From: Sphingobacteriales bacterium
GTDB lineage: Bacteria; Bacteroidota; Bacteroidia; Chitinophagales; UBA2359
Direction of reading: 5' to 3'
Assembly: GCA_016700115.1 (NCBI GenBank)
Contig: CP064999.1
Span: forward strand, 4,641,001 to 4,705,000
Length of the DNA: 64,000 nucleotides
Position 1 is the stretch's first letter. Each line of letters starts with the position of its first letter. Positions 45,639 to 55,622 of the stretch are shown here, in pieces. Under the pieces are notes generated by a model. That model was not told the DNA's origin, ran no database searches, and worked only from the letters and a program-made list of their open reading frames with translations. Position numbers and translations under genes: made by a program.

Positions 45639-48341
45639 ATGTCAATTAAAATAGGAATTTTTTTTGGAGGAAGGTCAAGAGAAAGAGAAATATCATTTGC
45701 CGGAGGACGAACTGTTTACGATAATTTGGATAAATCGCTTTTTGAAGCTATTCCACTGTTTGTTGATAGTTGGGGAAATTTTATACTTGTTGACTGGCAA
45801 TATATCTATAAAGGGAGCATCCGGGATTTTTACCCTCCTGCCTCCACTGACTTTTCATATTCCAAATATGAGTTTCAAATTTATGCAGAATCTTTAGGGC
45901 AACTGACATCAACTGAAATGGATAACCTAATTTCAAAAATAGGTCGCAGAATACTTCCATCCGAATTGTCTGAGTTAATTGATTTTGCTTTTCTCGCCTT
46001 ACATGGTGAAAATGGAGAAGACGGAAGCATACAAGGTCTATTACAGTTTTTACAAATTCCCTATACTGCTTCCGGAATATTACCCTCTGCAATTGGAATG
46101 GATAAGGCTTTCCAACGACAGATAATGAAAATAGGTGGATTCTCAGTTCCTCCCTTTGAAGTTATTGAGCGTAACCGATGGCTTTCGGCAACAAAAGAGC
46201 AACAAGAAGATATTTATCGAAAAATTTATAACACCATAGGATCTCAAGTTGTAGTAAAACCATCCAATCAGGGCTCTTCTATAGGTGCGACTATTTTACA
46301 AAAACCAGGATTTGAAGAATTCAATCAGGCTATATTAAACAGCTTGTTTATTAAAGAAATAACAAGGACTGAATGGTTGCAACTTGGTATAGAAGAACGA
46401 AAAATATACGTCAGAGATATTTCAGACATCCGTTCAGGTATCGGGTTTCCTTTGATGATTTCTAATTTGGAACATACCTCTTATCATCCGGACCAACTGA
46501 TTGATTATTTAGACAATTGGGCAATATCTGAAAATTTACCTGAAAAAATCAGATTGGAATCATTTGATAAAGAACATGAAGTTGTTATTGAAGGGTTTTT
46601 AACAGGTAAAGAGTTTTCTTGCATTGTCATCAAAGGCATGGAAAATGAACCTATTGCACTGCCACCCACTGAAATCAGAAAAGGAAAAGAACTTTTCGAT
46701 TATAGATCCAAATATTTAGCAGGTCTGTCGAGCAAAGTTACTCCGATTGATCTTCAGGACGATCAAATCAGAAAAATTCAAAGCGAATGTGAACGCCTGT
46801 TTACTTTTTTTAAGTTCAATACTTATGCTCGAATTGATGGCTTTTTTTCAGACGATGGTAAAGTATTTCTGAATGATCCGAATACTACTTCAGGGATGCT
46901 TCCATCTTCATTTTTCTTTCATCAGGCTGCCGAAATAGGTTTAAATCCTTCTCAGTTTTTGACTTATATCATTAGAATATCTTTTTCTGAAAGATTAAAT
47001 AAAGGTTTGTTCGTTGAAAAATATCAGATATTAGCTAATTGGCTTGATCAACGACTACATGATTTAAAAACCAAAACCGATAACAAAAAAAGAATAGGAG
47101 TAATTTTAGGTGGTTATTCTTCTGAACGCCATATTTCAATCGAAAGCGGACGCAATGTTTATGAAAAACTCGCTTCATCCGAAAAATATAAACCGATACC
47201 TGTTTTCCTGACAGGATCTGACGAACATTACGATCTATATCAGATACCAATAAATATTTTGTTAAAAGACAATGCAGATGATATTGCCGAAAAAATCAAA
47301 CATTACCAGCAACATCCCATAACTTTGGAAGTCATCCAAAAAGCAGCCGCTATAATTGATAAATTTTGCTTTTACAAACAAGAAGCGCCCCGGAAATTAA
47401 CTTTTCAGGAATTGTCTGAACAAGTTGATGCTATATTCATTGCATTACACGGAAGGCCGGGAGAAGATGGAAGTCTTCAAAAGCATCTGGAAAAATTTCA
47501 TATTCCTTATAATGGGTCCAGTATTTCAACATCAGAAATCACAATTGACAAATATACAACTAACCGGCTGTTACATCAATATGGATGTCTTGTAGCAAAT
47601 CAACTCTTGTTGAATAAATCAGAATGGGATGAAAATCCTGAAAAGGTTCTGTCAGATGTAGAATCGCAGTTTAAATACCCATTAATTGCTAAACCTAACG
47701 ATGACGGATGCAGTTCTGCTGTTAAAAAAATTAACGGCAGAAAACAAATGAATGCTTATCTGCAAACCATATTCAGAAATACAGAAGACCAGATTACCGC
47801 TGAAAATCAGGCAATTCTTGGGTTGAAACTAAAAGAAGAGTTTCCTGCAAAAAAAACCTGTCTGATTGAAACGCTGATAGAAAAAGGTAATGCTGATGGT
47901 TTTATGGAAATTACAGGTGGGTTGATAACACATTTAGATAATAACAAACAGGTGGTTTATGAGATGTTTGAGCCGAGCGAAACCCTTGCCGGAGATGAAG
48001 TACTTACCTTAGAAGAGAAATTTCTTGCTGGCGAAGGTCAAAATATAACTCCCGCAAGGTTTGATATTGATTTTGAAAAACGCAATCATTTTGCTGAAAA
48101 AGTGAAAGAGGACTTAAAAAAAGTAGCACAAATATTAAAAATTGAAGGATATTCTCGAACGGACGCTTTTGTAAAAATGTATAAAACCGGGCAACATGAA
48201 ACATACATTATTGAGGTAAATTCCCTTCCCGGAATGACACCTGCAACCTGCATCTTTCATCAAGCTGCTCTAAACGGCTATACACCTTTTGCTTTTATTG
48301 ACCAAATCCTGCAATATGCTGAACAAAAAAATAAGGCATGA
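45639..48341 (+). CDS. Tandem D-alanine-D-alanine-ligase-like protein (two ATP-grasp copies)
   Basis: 900 residues in one chain. Copy 1 (~1-460): GIFFGGRSREREIS, LHGENGEDGSIQG (122-133), KPSNQGSSIG (207-216), GFLTGKEFSC, DYRSKY, and an altered metal site NDPNTTSGM (412-420) where NE-x-N-x-x-PG is usual. Copy 2 (~483-900): GVILGGYSSERHIS, LHGRPGEDGSLQK (603-615), a degenerate ATP loop KPNDDGCSSAV (685-695), and an intact EVNSLPGMT (859-867). Ordinary Ddl is ~310-370 residues and makes D-Ala-D-Ala for peptidoglycan. The two copies have diverged at different motifs, so one may be catalytic and the other regulatory, or they may complement each other. Substrate is uncertain. Confidence 0.85.
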   Translation: MSIKIGIFFGGRSREREISFAGGRTVYDNLDKSLFEAIPLFVDSWGNFILVDWQYIYKGSIRDFYPPASTDFSYSKYEFQIYAESLGQLTSTEMDNLISKIGRRILPSELSELIDFAFLALHGENGEDGSIQGLLQFLQIPYTASGILPSAIGMDKAFQRQIMKIGGFSVPPFEVIERNRWLSATKEQQEDIYRKIYNTIGSQVVVKPSNQGSSIGATILQKPGFEEFNQAILNSLFIKEITRTEWLQLGIEERKIYVRDISDIRSGIGFPLMISNLEHTSYHPDQLIDYLDNWAISENLPEKIRLESFDKEHEVVIEGFLTGKEFSCIVIKGMENEPIALPPTEIRKGKELFDYRSKYLAGLSSKVTPIDLQDDQIRKIQSECERLFTFFKFNTYARIDGFFSDDGKVFLNDPNTTSGMLPSSFFFHQAAEIGLNPSQFLTYIIRISFSERLNKGLFVEKYQILANWLDQRLHDLKTKTDNKKRIGVILGGYSSERHISIESGRNVYEKLASSEKYKPIPVFLTGSDEHYDLYQIPINILLKDNADDIAEKIKHYQQHPITLEVIQKAAAIIDKFCFYKQEAPRKLTFQELSEQVDAIFIALHGRPGEDGSLQKHLEKFHIPYNGSSISTSEITIDKYTTNRLLHQYGCLVANQLLLNKSEWDENPEKVLSDVESQFKYPLIAKPNDDGCSSAVKKINGRKQMNAYLQTIFRNTEDQITAENQAILGLKLKEEFPAKKTCLIETLIEKGNADGFMEITGGLITHLDNNKQVVYEMFEPSETLAGDEVLTLEEKFLAGEGQNITPARFDIDFEKRNHFAEKVKEDLKKVAQILKIEGYSRTDAFVKMYKTGQHETYIIEVNSLPGMTPATCIFHQAALNGYTPFAFIDQILQYAEQKNKA

Positions 48342-48360
48342 GTGAATGAAAATTTAATGA

Positions 48361-49332
48361 TCATTGCTGCCTGAACATAAGTTGTTCTGTTAATTCAATT
48401 AATATATTTTTTCTTGAATCCTCAATGTCTATTTGATTAAGATGCGAGAAAGCCTTTTGATAATACACCTGAATTATTGCTTTTGTTACTTCTGGAATCC
48501 TTAACTGTTCCATAATGCTTTTAATGTTTGCTATTTTTAATTCGGTATCATTCTCCTTCACGTTAAGCCAATGGTTTAGTTTTTCTCGAGAGTGCTGATC
48601 AGCAATTTCAATTGTTTTCAACATCAAATAGGTCTTTTTATTTTGAGCTATATCTCCTCCTATTTTTTTGCCAAACACATCCGGATTTCCAAAGGTGTCT
48701 AACAAATCATCTTGAAGTTGAAATGCAATCCCTATATTTTTCCCAAACTGATACAAATTATCCACATCCTGAGATTTAGCACCGGCACAAATTGCACCCA
48801 TTGACAGCGATGCTGCTAATAAAACAGCCGTTTTTAGTTCAATCATTAACAAATATTCTGGGATACTAACCTCCTGTCGGTTTTCAAAATCCATATCATA
48901 TTGCTGCCCTTCACAAACTTGCAAAGCGGTTCTTGTAAATACTTTGATCAATTGAGGCAAAGCCTGAGCTGCATCTGACAAGAATTCATAAGATTTAACC
49001 AACATGGCATCACCTGAAAGTATTGCATTGTTAATTCCATACTTTATATGTATAGTATCAAAACCTCGTCTCAAAGGTGCTTTATCCATGATGTCATCAT
49101 GCAACAATGAGAAGTTATGAAAATACTCAACAGCTAAAGCTGGTGCTAATGCAGGCGAAACATCATCAGAAAACATTTGGCAGCCCAGGAGACATAGTAT
49201 TGGGCGTATTCGTTTTCCGCCAATTTCCATGAAATATCGTATAGGATCATAGAGATTTTCAGGTGAAGCCGGTAACTTATTTTTGTTTAAATAGGCAGTA
49301 AAAAGGTGCTGAAGGTCAATAATAGACATCAT
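48361..49332 (-). CDS. Polyprenyl (GGPP/FPP-type) diphosphate synthase
   Basis: 323 residues. The two Asp-rich motifs are present: first LLHDDIMDKAPLRRG, second QLQDDLLDTFG, with GGKRIRP near the N-terminus for diphosphate binding. It condenses IPP onto an allylic diphosphate to make a linear prenyl chain for quinone, carotenoid or undecaprenyl synthesis; chain length cannot be judged from sequence alone. It converges with the double Ddl gene. A TACCTTTGC element lies ~25 bases upstream. Confidence 0.93.
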   Translation of the reverse strand: MMSIIDLQHLFTAYLNKNKLPASPENLYDPIRYFMEIGGKRIRPILCLLGCQMFSDDVSPALAPALAVEYFHNFSLLHDDIMDKAPLRRGFDTIHIKYGINNAILSGDAMLVKSYEFLSDAAQALPQLIKVFTRTALQVCEGQQYDMDFENRQEVSIPEYLLMIELKTAVLLAASLSMGAICAGAKSQDVDNLYQFGKNIGIAFQLQDDLLDTFGNPDVFGKKIGGDIAQNKKTYLMLKTIEIADQHSREKLNHWLNVKENDTELKIANIKSIMEQLRIPEVTKAIIQVYYQKAFSHLNQIDIEDSRKNILIELTEQLMFRQQ

Positions 49333-49355
49333 TGTTTTTATATTGGTGTTATTTG

Positions 49356-49363
49356 CAAAGGTA
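49356..49363 (-). promoter_or_regulatory. -7 promoter element for the polyprenyl synthase gene
   Basis: Minus-strand TACCTTTGC matches TAnnTTTG. Confidence 0.4.
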
Positions 49364-50261
49364 GATAAAACCTAAAAGGGATTAACTTCTTGGTAAAAGT
49401 TGTTATTTCAGTAAAGCGATATTATTAAACTGGCAATATTTTAAACAAAGAAGTTGTAATATCTTCTTTATACTCCTTGGAAAAGCATGATCATCAAATA
49501 TATGTTGATTGAAACCCTCTGTTTAAAAGTTGTTTTTTAAAAAAAAATGTTTGAAAAATTTGGTTTTTAATTCTAAAAACCCGATAATTGCTTGTAGAAC
49601 TCGTACATACTAATAAAATTGAAGGTTCAAAATCTAACATTATAAATATTGAGGTTAGCTTGGATAACGTAGGGCGGGCTTCAACTCTAAATTACTCTGA
49701 GTTTTTTTGATTCGCTCAATTAACAAGAAGATTACCGAAGTTTATCAGCGGCCTCAAGCGTGTCTATTGAGGTTTTTAGTAATCTCAATTTACATATTAG
49801 TTTGTGCGGGTTCTTTTTCCTACAACTTTGTCCATTTTTGGATAATCCTTTTTATATTTCAGTAAGTTGATATTTTACTATCAATCAATCTAACAAACAT
49901 TCCGGTGTCTTGGTTTTAAATGTTGTTGAAGTGGCAATGTATGATAGTATAATCAATCTATTCTTCATTACCCACCTCATTAACTTAAAATTATTGTATA
50001 AATGGCACATTTTTTTATTTAAAACTGCCATCAATAAAACACTGATATGAAAGTTTGAATCGTCTGGATTCATTCAACTTCAACAAATTGAAACCTGAAG
50101 TCTGATTAGTTCATTTTTCGCATATTTCATTGGTGGAAATTGGCATATTCTTTTAATAGAGCTCAAAATTGTAAACTCTACAATTATTTTTTAATCTTTT
50201 ATAAGGTTGTTATGAATTAGTCAAGATTACCTCTCTTAACAAAAGGGATTCAGATAGTCGT
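49364..50261. other. Long AT-rich intergenic region, no gene seen
   Basis: About 900 bases between divergent genes. Short frames exist (one of 62 codons on the minus strand, 49885-50073), but composition and lack of a start context argue against them. No tRNA-like fold or repeat noticed. Confidence 0.5.
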
Positions 50262-50269
50262 TATATTTG
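50262..50269 (+). promoter_or_regulatory. -7 promoter element for the S74-type gene
   Basis: TATATTTG matches TAnnTTTG. It overlaps the alternative start at 50269, supporting ATG 50311. Confidence 0.4.
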
Positions 50270-50310
50270 TGCATGATTTACTTCACCCCTTACAAATAAC
50301 CTTTAATATC

Positions 50311-52176
50311 ATGGTCCGAATATACTTCCTTTTTGTTTTAATGTGTTTTGAAAATTTTTTATTCGCACAAACACCACAAAGCGTAGCATTTCAAGCCATT
50401 GCAAGAACTACCGGAGAGGCGGTTTTATCAAACCAAACAGTAGGAGTTAAACTCAGTATTATTCAAGATAACCCAAATGGTGATGTTTTATATTCCGAAA
50501 CACACGAAGTTACAACCAATCAGTTTGGGCTTTTCAAATTATCTATTGGTCAGGGAACTATTGTTTATAATACTTTAGCCTCTGTTCTTTGGTCAGACGG
50601 TTTATCCAAGTTTCTAAAAACTGAGCTTTCAGCCACTAATAACGGTATATACGTAGATCTGGGAACTACGCAGTTAGTTTCAGTTCCTTATTCCTTTTAT
50701 TCTGAAAATTCCAGATGGCTAAACAAATTGGGCAGCAATTCTGCCATTGCCTCCTCTTATTTTACGGGAAACGGCAATAATAATACAGGAATAGGTCACC
50801 AAGCTCTGTTTCAAACTACTTTTGGAATTAACAATACAGCAACAGGGGCTAATTCACTTTATACCAACACAATAGGATTCAACAATACAGCCAATGGGAG
50901 CGGATCTTTGTACTTCAATTCCGGCGGTAGTCATAATTCTGCATTTGGAACCGATGCACTTTATACCAATACTTTCGGTAATTTTAATACGGCTACCGGA
51001 GAAAATGCTCTTTTTACCAATAGTACAGGAAGTTACAATACAGCAATTGGGGCAAACTCAATGTATAATAATATCTCAGGAGAAGGAAACACAGCAACAG
51101 GTTCAGATGCTATGTATAAAAACAGTACCGGTTTTTTCAATACTGCTATCGGAGTAACGGCCTTAAAAGACAATACAACCGGGAATCAAAATACAGCGAT
51201 AGGAGCACAATCTCTTATGACAAATGCAACTGGTGACAGCAACACAGCTACCGGATTTAATGCATTATTAAATAACATATCAGGATTTAACAATACTGCT
51301 GCAGGAAGCAGAGCACTTCTCAATAATACAACCGGATACGGAAATACAGGTTTAGGTGAAGATGCTCTTAATAGTAACACTACGGGTTACCACAATGTTG
51401 GAATAGGTGAAAATGCTCTTATAACCAATACAACAGGGTTTTCTAATGTTGCAATTGGTAAAAATGCTTTAGATTTTAACACAAATGGCACTTATAATAT
51501 CGCAATAGGATTTGAGGCAGATGTTGCAGAAAATAATCTATTTAATGCCATTGCAATTGGAAAACATGCTATAGCAGGGGCAAGTAACTCAATTGTTCTT
51601 GGAGGCTTAGATACTAATTCCGTTAAAGTCGGTATTGGGCTTCAAATCCCAAGTACAGATTTGCATATCAAACAAAGTAACGATACTTTTCCTCTAAATC
51701 ATGGTGGAGGAATGCGTTTTTCAAGAATGTTAAATGAAAATCATTGGCAAATCGGAATTGACGATAATAATGATTTCAATTTTACTTATAACGACACCAT
51801 TAAATCATATTTAGATCATGTTACAGGGAATTGGGTAACACTTTCTGACAGACGATTTAAGAAAAATATAGCCCCTCTAAATAATGTTTTGAGCAGTATT
51901 TTACAGTTAACCCCTGTATCTTATAATTATTTAGACAATAATAATAACACTAGAAAAAGTATTGGTTTTATTGCTCAGGAAGTTTTGAATCAATTTCCTG
52001 ATGCTGTATATAGCAAAAACAATGGAAATAACTATGCTATTGCCTATCAAAACTTTAGTGTGTTAGCAATTCAGGCCATTAAAGAACAACAAGAACAAAT
52101 TGACCATCTTAAGCAGCAAAATCAAAATTTGCAAGAAAGAATAGAAAGGATAGAACAACTGATATTGAAAGATTAA
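50311..52176 (+). CDS. YadA-head-like repeat protein with C-terminal S74 intramolecular chaperone domain
   Basis: 621 residues from ATG 50311, which begins a signal peptide (MVRIYFLFVLMCFENFLFAQ). An N-terminal beta domain (PQSVAFQAIARTTGEAVLSN) is widespread in Bacteroidetes surface proteins. Then come ~13 short repeats of the form NTAIGANALxNNTTGxx, the left-handed roll of YadA-like trimeric heads. The C-terminus is an S74 (endosialidase-type) self-cleaving chaperone with the Ser-Lys dyad region LSDRRFKKNI and GFIAQEV, and ends in a coiled coil (EQQEQIDHLKQQNQNLQERI). Expected to trimerise and then release the chaperone. No T9SS domain is seen, so the export route is unclear. Confidence 0.88.
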   Translation: MVRIYFLFVLMCFENFLFAQTPQSVAFQAIARTTGEAVLSNQTVGVKLSIIQDNPNGDVLYSETHEVTTNQFGLFKLSIGQGTIVYNTLASVLWSDGLSKFLKTELSATNNGIYVDLGTTQLVSVPYSFYSENSRWLNKLGSNSAIASSYFTGNGNNNTGIGHQALFQTTFGINNTATGANSLYTNTIGFNNTANGSGSLYFNSGGSHNSAFGTDALYTNTFGNFNTATGENALFTNSTGSYNTAIGANSMYNNISGEGNTATGSDAMYKNSTGFFNTAIGVTALKDNTTGNQNTAIGAQSLMTNATGDSNTATGFNALLNNISGFNNTAAGSRALLNNTTGYGNTGLGEDALNSNTTGYHNVGIGENALITNTTGFSNVAIGKNALDFNTNGTYNIAIGFEADVAENNLFNAIAIGKHAIAGASNSIVLGGLDTNSVKVGIGLQIPSTDLHIKQSNDTFPLNHGGGMRFSRMLNENHWQIGIDDNNDFNFTYNDTIKSYLDHVTGNWVTLSDRRFKKNIAPLNNVLSSILQLTPVSYNYLDNNNNTRKSIGFIAQEVLNQFPDAVYSKNNGNNYAIAYQNFSVLAIQAIKEQQEQIDHLKQQNQNLQERIERIEQLILKD

Positions 52177-52244
52177 TACTAAAGTCAAAATTTATTCTAA
52201 TTGATCAGAATATCTGACTTCTCTATAATTCCAATCTTTTAAAA

Positions 52245-52697
52245 TCAGAGTAACTTTTCCATATGAACGTGTGGGATACCTACTTCCACAAATCCATCCC
52301 CAATTATCTGATAACCTAATTTAAGGTAAAATGGAATAGCAGTATCTCTTGCATGACAAAACACTTTGCTATATCCAGCCTTTAAAGCCCAATTTTCAGC
52401 AAATTTGACTATTTTCTTGCCAATTCCCTGATGTTGTTTATTTAAATCAACAGCAACCTGACGCATTTGAATATCATTTGCTCCCTTTTCTGGAACCAAT
52501 ATTAGACAAGCTATTAAATCTTCAACCCCATTTTCATTCAACTCATAACATGCAAAATGAATTTGATCTATTTCCATAGCTAATTGTTCATCAGTAAAGA
52601 CCAGGTTTAAGGGTTTCCGTAAAATTTCAATTCTTAAGCTTACAGTTTCATCGTATTGAACAGTTCCAAATTCAATCACCTTACATTGATAAGTCAT
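52245..52697 (-). CDS. GNAT-family N-acetyltransferase
   Basis: 150 residues. The acetyl-CoA loop is RQVAVDLNKQHQGIGKKIV (Q-x-x-G-x-G/K pattern), followed by ALKAGYSKVFCHARDTAIPFYLKLGY, the motif B region typical of GNATs of the ElaA type. It transfers acetyl from CoA to an amine; the acceptor is unknown. It converges with the S74-type gene and is separated from the T9SS gene upstream by a terminator. Confidence 0.88.
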   Translation of the reverse strand: MTYQCKVIEFGTVQYDETVSLRIEILRKPLNLVFTDEQLAMEIDQIHFACYELNENGVEDLIACLILVPEKGANDIQMRQVAVDLNKQHQGIGKKIVKFAENWALKAGYSKVFCHARDTAIPFYLKLGYQIIGDGFVEVGIPHVHMEKLL

Positions 52698-52727
52698 AAT
52701 AGTTCATGTTAAAATGAATGAAAAAAC

Positions 52728-52757
52728 CCCCGAACAGTATTTTTTACTATTCGGGGA
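52728..52757 (-). terminator. Terminator between the choice-of-anchor L gene and GNAT
   Basis: CCCCGAA pairs with TTCGGGG, with an extended AGTA/TACT inner stem (one mismatch) and T-rich flanks. It lies ~130 bases after the stop at 52891. Confidence 0.65.
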
Positions 52758-52890
52758 TTAATTATTTATTGGTTAAAAATCCTATATACCTCTTACATTA
52801 AAAAGCGCTGAATTAACAAGAAACAAAATGTGGTTTCAGATAAATCATACTTAAGGGCTTTTTAACAAACCTATTTTCGTTATCTAATGC

Positions 52891-55434
52891 TTATCTTTTA
52901 ACCAGTTTAGTACTGATAATATCAGAGTCGTTGGTCAATGTGAGGAAATATATTCCTGAACTGACAGCAGTTAAATCTAAAACAAAATTGTTGCTGCCGC
53001 TTATTGCCATAATAACCTGACTATTTACCAACCTGCCGGTAACATCATGAAGTTGAATGTTGATTTCTCCTTCACTTAAACTGTTAAAAGATACCTGAGC
53101 AGCATCAATCACCGGAACAGGAGCAACAAAGTTAAATGACAAGGGGTTTTTAATATCAGAAATTCTATTAAGAGACACAATACCTGCAACTTTAGTCTGT
53201 CCATTAAAATCTGTCTGACTAAGACGATAATAACTAATTCCGGTTGGAGCAGCTTTATCTAAATAGTCATAACTAATCGGCATTAAAGATGTTCCAGCTC
53301 CTTCAATTGTGGCAATATCCACAAATTGAGCACCATCGGTTGAACGCGAAAGTGTAAAATAGTCATTATCTGTCTCTGAGGCTGTAACCCAATTTAGATG
53401 GTTACCCAATTCGGTAACTTTGCCATTGTATGATAAAAGTTCAATTGGAGTTTTATAGCAAATAAATTCTTCGTTTACATTATCAGCAACACAACCATTT
53501 GCATCTGAAGCGCTGAAACTATAGCTGGTCGAAACCCCTTCAAGTATCACAATTTCAATAATTTCTCCTAAAGCAAGCGGTCCAAAATAATCTCCCGCAA
53601 AACTATAATTTGTAGCCGGATTGAACGCAGGTAATCCGCCAAAAGCGCTTACAATAATATGGTAGTCCCCGGTTAACCAGTCACAAAACTCATCAACAAC
53701 TATTTCAACAGGAGTAAGGAAAACAACCGGATAGCCGGGACTAACTGAAATACACTCATCTGCTAAATCCGGAAATCCACTTCCATCATCATCAGCAACT
53801 ATTGAAGAAATGTATAGAGTTTGGTTGACAGGGTAGCTTCCATTGTTGAAAACTCCTGTAGCATTTGCATCGTATATTACAAAACCGGGCATAGAGATAT
53901 CTCCTTCCGGACTATTATGAAGTGCATAAGCCAAAACATCAGGAACTTCATTAACTACATTTAAAACTACACCATTAGCAGTTGCTGTAACACTGCCTCC
54001 TGCACAAATAAAATCTGTGTCAGTCGTAATTAATCCTGCCTGTCCATCTGTCAATGGGTCACATGATTGTATAGTTACAGTTACCTGTTCAGTGATTAAA
54101 CAACTGCCTAAATTTGCAGTAACTGTATAAACAGTAGTTTGTACCGGTGTAGCGGTAGGATTAGCTGAAGTTGAATTGCTTAAACCTGTAGAAGGAGACC
54201 AGGTATAATTTCCTGAGGAAGGCTCTACTCCAGGTGCGTCGGGAACTCCACCACTCACAGAAAGTACAGTACTTTGTCCTGGTTCGAGCGTAACATCTGG
54301 AGAAACCGTTAAAGGTAAAACATCTGCTATGTTCAAAGAAGCAGTTTGGACTATTGTATCACAAGCAAAATTAAGCGCAAATATGATCTCCAAAACATCA
54401 CTGTCAGGTACCCCATCTTCAAGTACATTAATAGGGACCGAAAATTCGGTAGTGCCGGATGGCATTATAAATGTAGATACCACAGGATCATAGTCAATTC
54501 CGGGAACTGCGGTTCCACCTAACGTAAAACTTAATTCTGTATCTTCTACCAGCGGCTCAGTTGAGGTAAATGTTATCAATCCATTCACACAACCTTCCAC
54601 TGCTGTATCAAAACCGGCACTTGTAAGTGCAATAGCGGATGCTTCAACCACAATAAAGTTAGTGCTTAAGCTACCTTCTTCAATAAAAACTCCTGAATCT
54701 AAAGCAGTATCCAAAGCATCAGCAACTGCAATTTTTAAATGGTATGTCTGACAAGGAATAACAGTAGCAGATGCTGTTAGAACAACCGTAAATCCATCGT
54801 ACTGAACTGTAGATTCGGGATCTACAGGTGTTCCACTGCCATTATCAACATAATAAGCGCTATTTGAAACATTGTTCACGTTGTTAATGGTAACCGGAGT
54901 CGGAGTGCCTGGAATTAAGGCGATGTTTTGTTGTCCTGTGATACCAGGCCCACTGATAAACAGAGCAAAGCCATCATTAAAACTTCCGACATATTCTAAA
55001 TACTCCTCAGATCCAAAAACATAATTAAACGTTACCTCATCTGCAAAAGGTATAAAATCAAATTCCAAAACACAGGCATCCTGTGTGCCGCCTAAAGTTA
55101 TAGCATCCAAATCTGCATCGCCGGGTGTACTTAATGAAGTAGAGGCTCCACCTACATTGTTTGGCCCAACTGCATTATTAATACTTCCCGATGTTAACAG
55201 AATTCCGGAGCCTAAGCCAAGATTAGTGTTTTCTCCATTAAAAGTACCAAATGCACCTGTCGGACAATTTAAATCAACATTACTGATAGTTACACCATTT
55301 CCAACTAATAACTGGGCAAGTTCTTCGGCAGTTACAGCTCCATCAACTTGTAATTGTGCATAAGCCGGTGTTGCGCTTATAGCATAAATGATTACTAATA
55401 ACCCTACTAAAAGAGCATGTATTGATTTGCTCAT
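52891..55434 (-). CDS. Choice-of-anchor L domain protein with T9SS type A sorting domain
   Basis: 847 residues. Signal peptide MSKSIHALLVGLLVIIYAISATPAYAQ. Residues ~30-260 form a choice-of-anchor L domain: LAQLLVGNGVTISNV, GSGILLTSGSINNAVGPN, EFDFIPFADEVTFNYVFGSEEYLEYVGSFNDGFALFISGPG. Beta-rich modules follow, including a Calx-beta-like stretch (LSFTLGGTAVPGIDYDPV) and a PKD-like one (NYTWSPSTGLSN). Last ~75 residues form a type A sorting domain (VPVIDAAQVSFNSLSEGEINIQLHDVTGRLV...TKLVKR). Exported to the cell surface or medium; specific role unknown. It is divergent from recQ. Confidence 0.88.
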   Translation of the reverse strand: MSKSIHALLVGLLVIIYAISATPAYAQLQVDGAVTAEELAQLLVGNGVTISNVDLNCPTGAFGTFNGENTNLGLGSGILLTSGSINNAVGPNNVGGASTSLSTPGDADLDAITLGGTQDACVLEFDFIPFADEVTFNYVFGSEEYLEYVGSFNDGFALFISGPGITGQQNIALIPGTPTPVTINNVNNVSNSAYYVDNGSGTPVDPESTVQYDGFTVVLTASATVIPCQTYHLKIAVADALDTALDSGVFIEEGSLSTNFIVVEASAIALTSAGFDTAVEGCVNGLITFTSTEPLVEDTELSFTLGGTAVPGIDYDPVVSTFIMPSGTTEFSVPINVLEDGVPDSDVLEIIFALNFACDTIVQTASLNIADVLPLTVSPDVTLEPGQSTVLSVSGGVPDAPGVEPSSGNYTWSPSTGLSNSTSANPTATPVQTTVYTVTANLGSCLITEQVTVTIQSCDPLTDGQAGLITTDTDFICAGGSVTATANGVVLNVVNEVPDVLAYALHNSPEGDISMPGFVIYDANATGVFNNGSYPVNQTLYISSIVADDDGSGFPDLADECISVSPGYPVVFLTPVEIVVDEFCDWLTGDYHIIVSAFGGLPAFNPATNYSFAGDYFGPLALGEIIEIVILEGVSTSYSFSASDANGCVADNVNEEFICYKTPIELLSYNGKVTELGNHLNWVTASETDNDYFTLSRSTDGAQFVDIATIEGAGTSLMPISYDYLDKAAPTGISYYRLSQTDFNGQTKVAGIVSLNRISDIKNPLSFNFVAPVPVIDAAQVSFNSLSEGEINIQLHDVTGRLVNSQVIMAISGSNNFVLDLTAVSSGIYFLTLTNDSDIISTKLVKR

Positions 55435-55599
55435 AGTTATTCTATTTAAGTTTTACAATTTTTTATATTAAAGGGCAAAATTGCAAAAAAAATTCTAAAC
55501 CAAAGTTAATTCTACTAAAAAATAGAAGAGTTATCAGTATTTTTTGAGGAATATTACCTGAGTGATTATTAAGTATAGGATTGTTTAACTTTATATAGT

Positions 55600-55607
55600 T
55601 ACCTTTG
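55600..55607 (+). promoter_or_regulatory. -7 promoter element for recQ
   Basis: TACCTTTG, 15 bases before ATG 55623, inside the alternative longer frame. A TTG lies 16 bases upstream, shorter than the usual 19-21. Confidence 0.35.
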
Positions 55608-55622
55608 GGTATCTGTGTAGAA

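Noticed and set aside
49885..50073. 62-codon minus-strand ORF in the long intergenic region
   Set aside because: No start context, family resemblance or neighbouring gene; composition like random AT-rich DNA.
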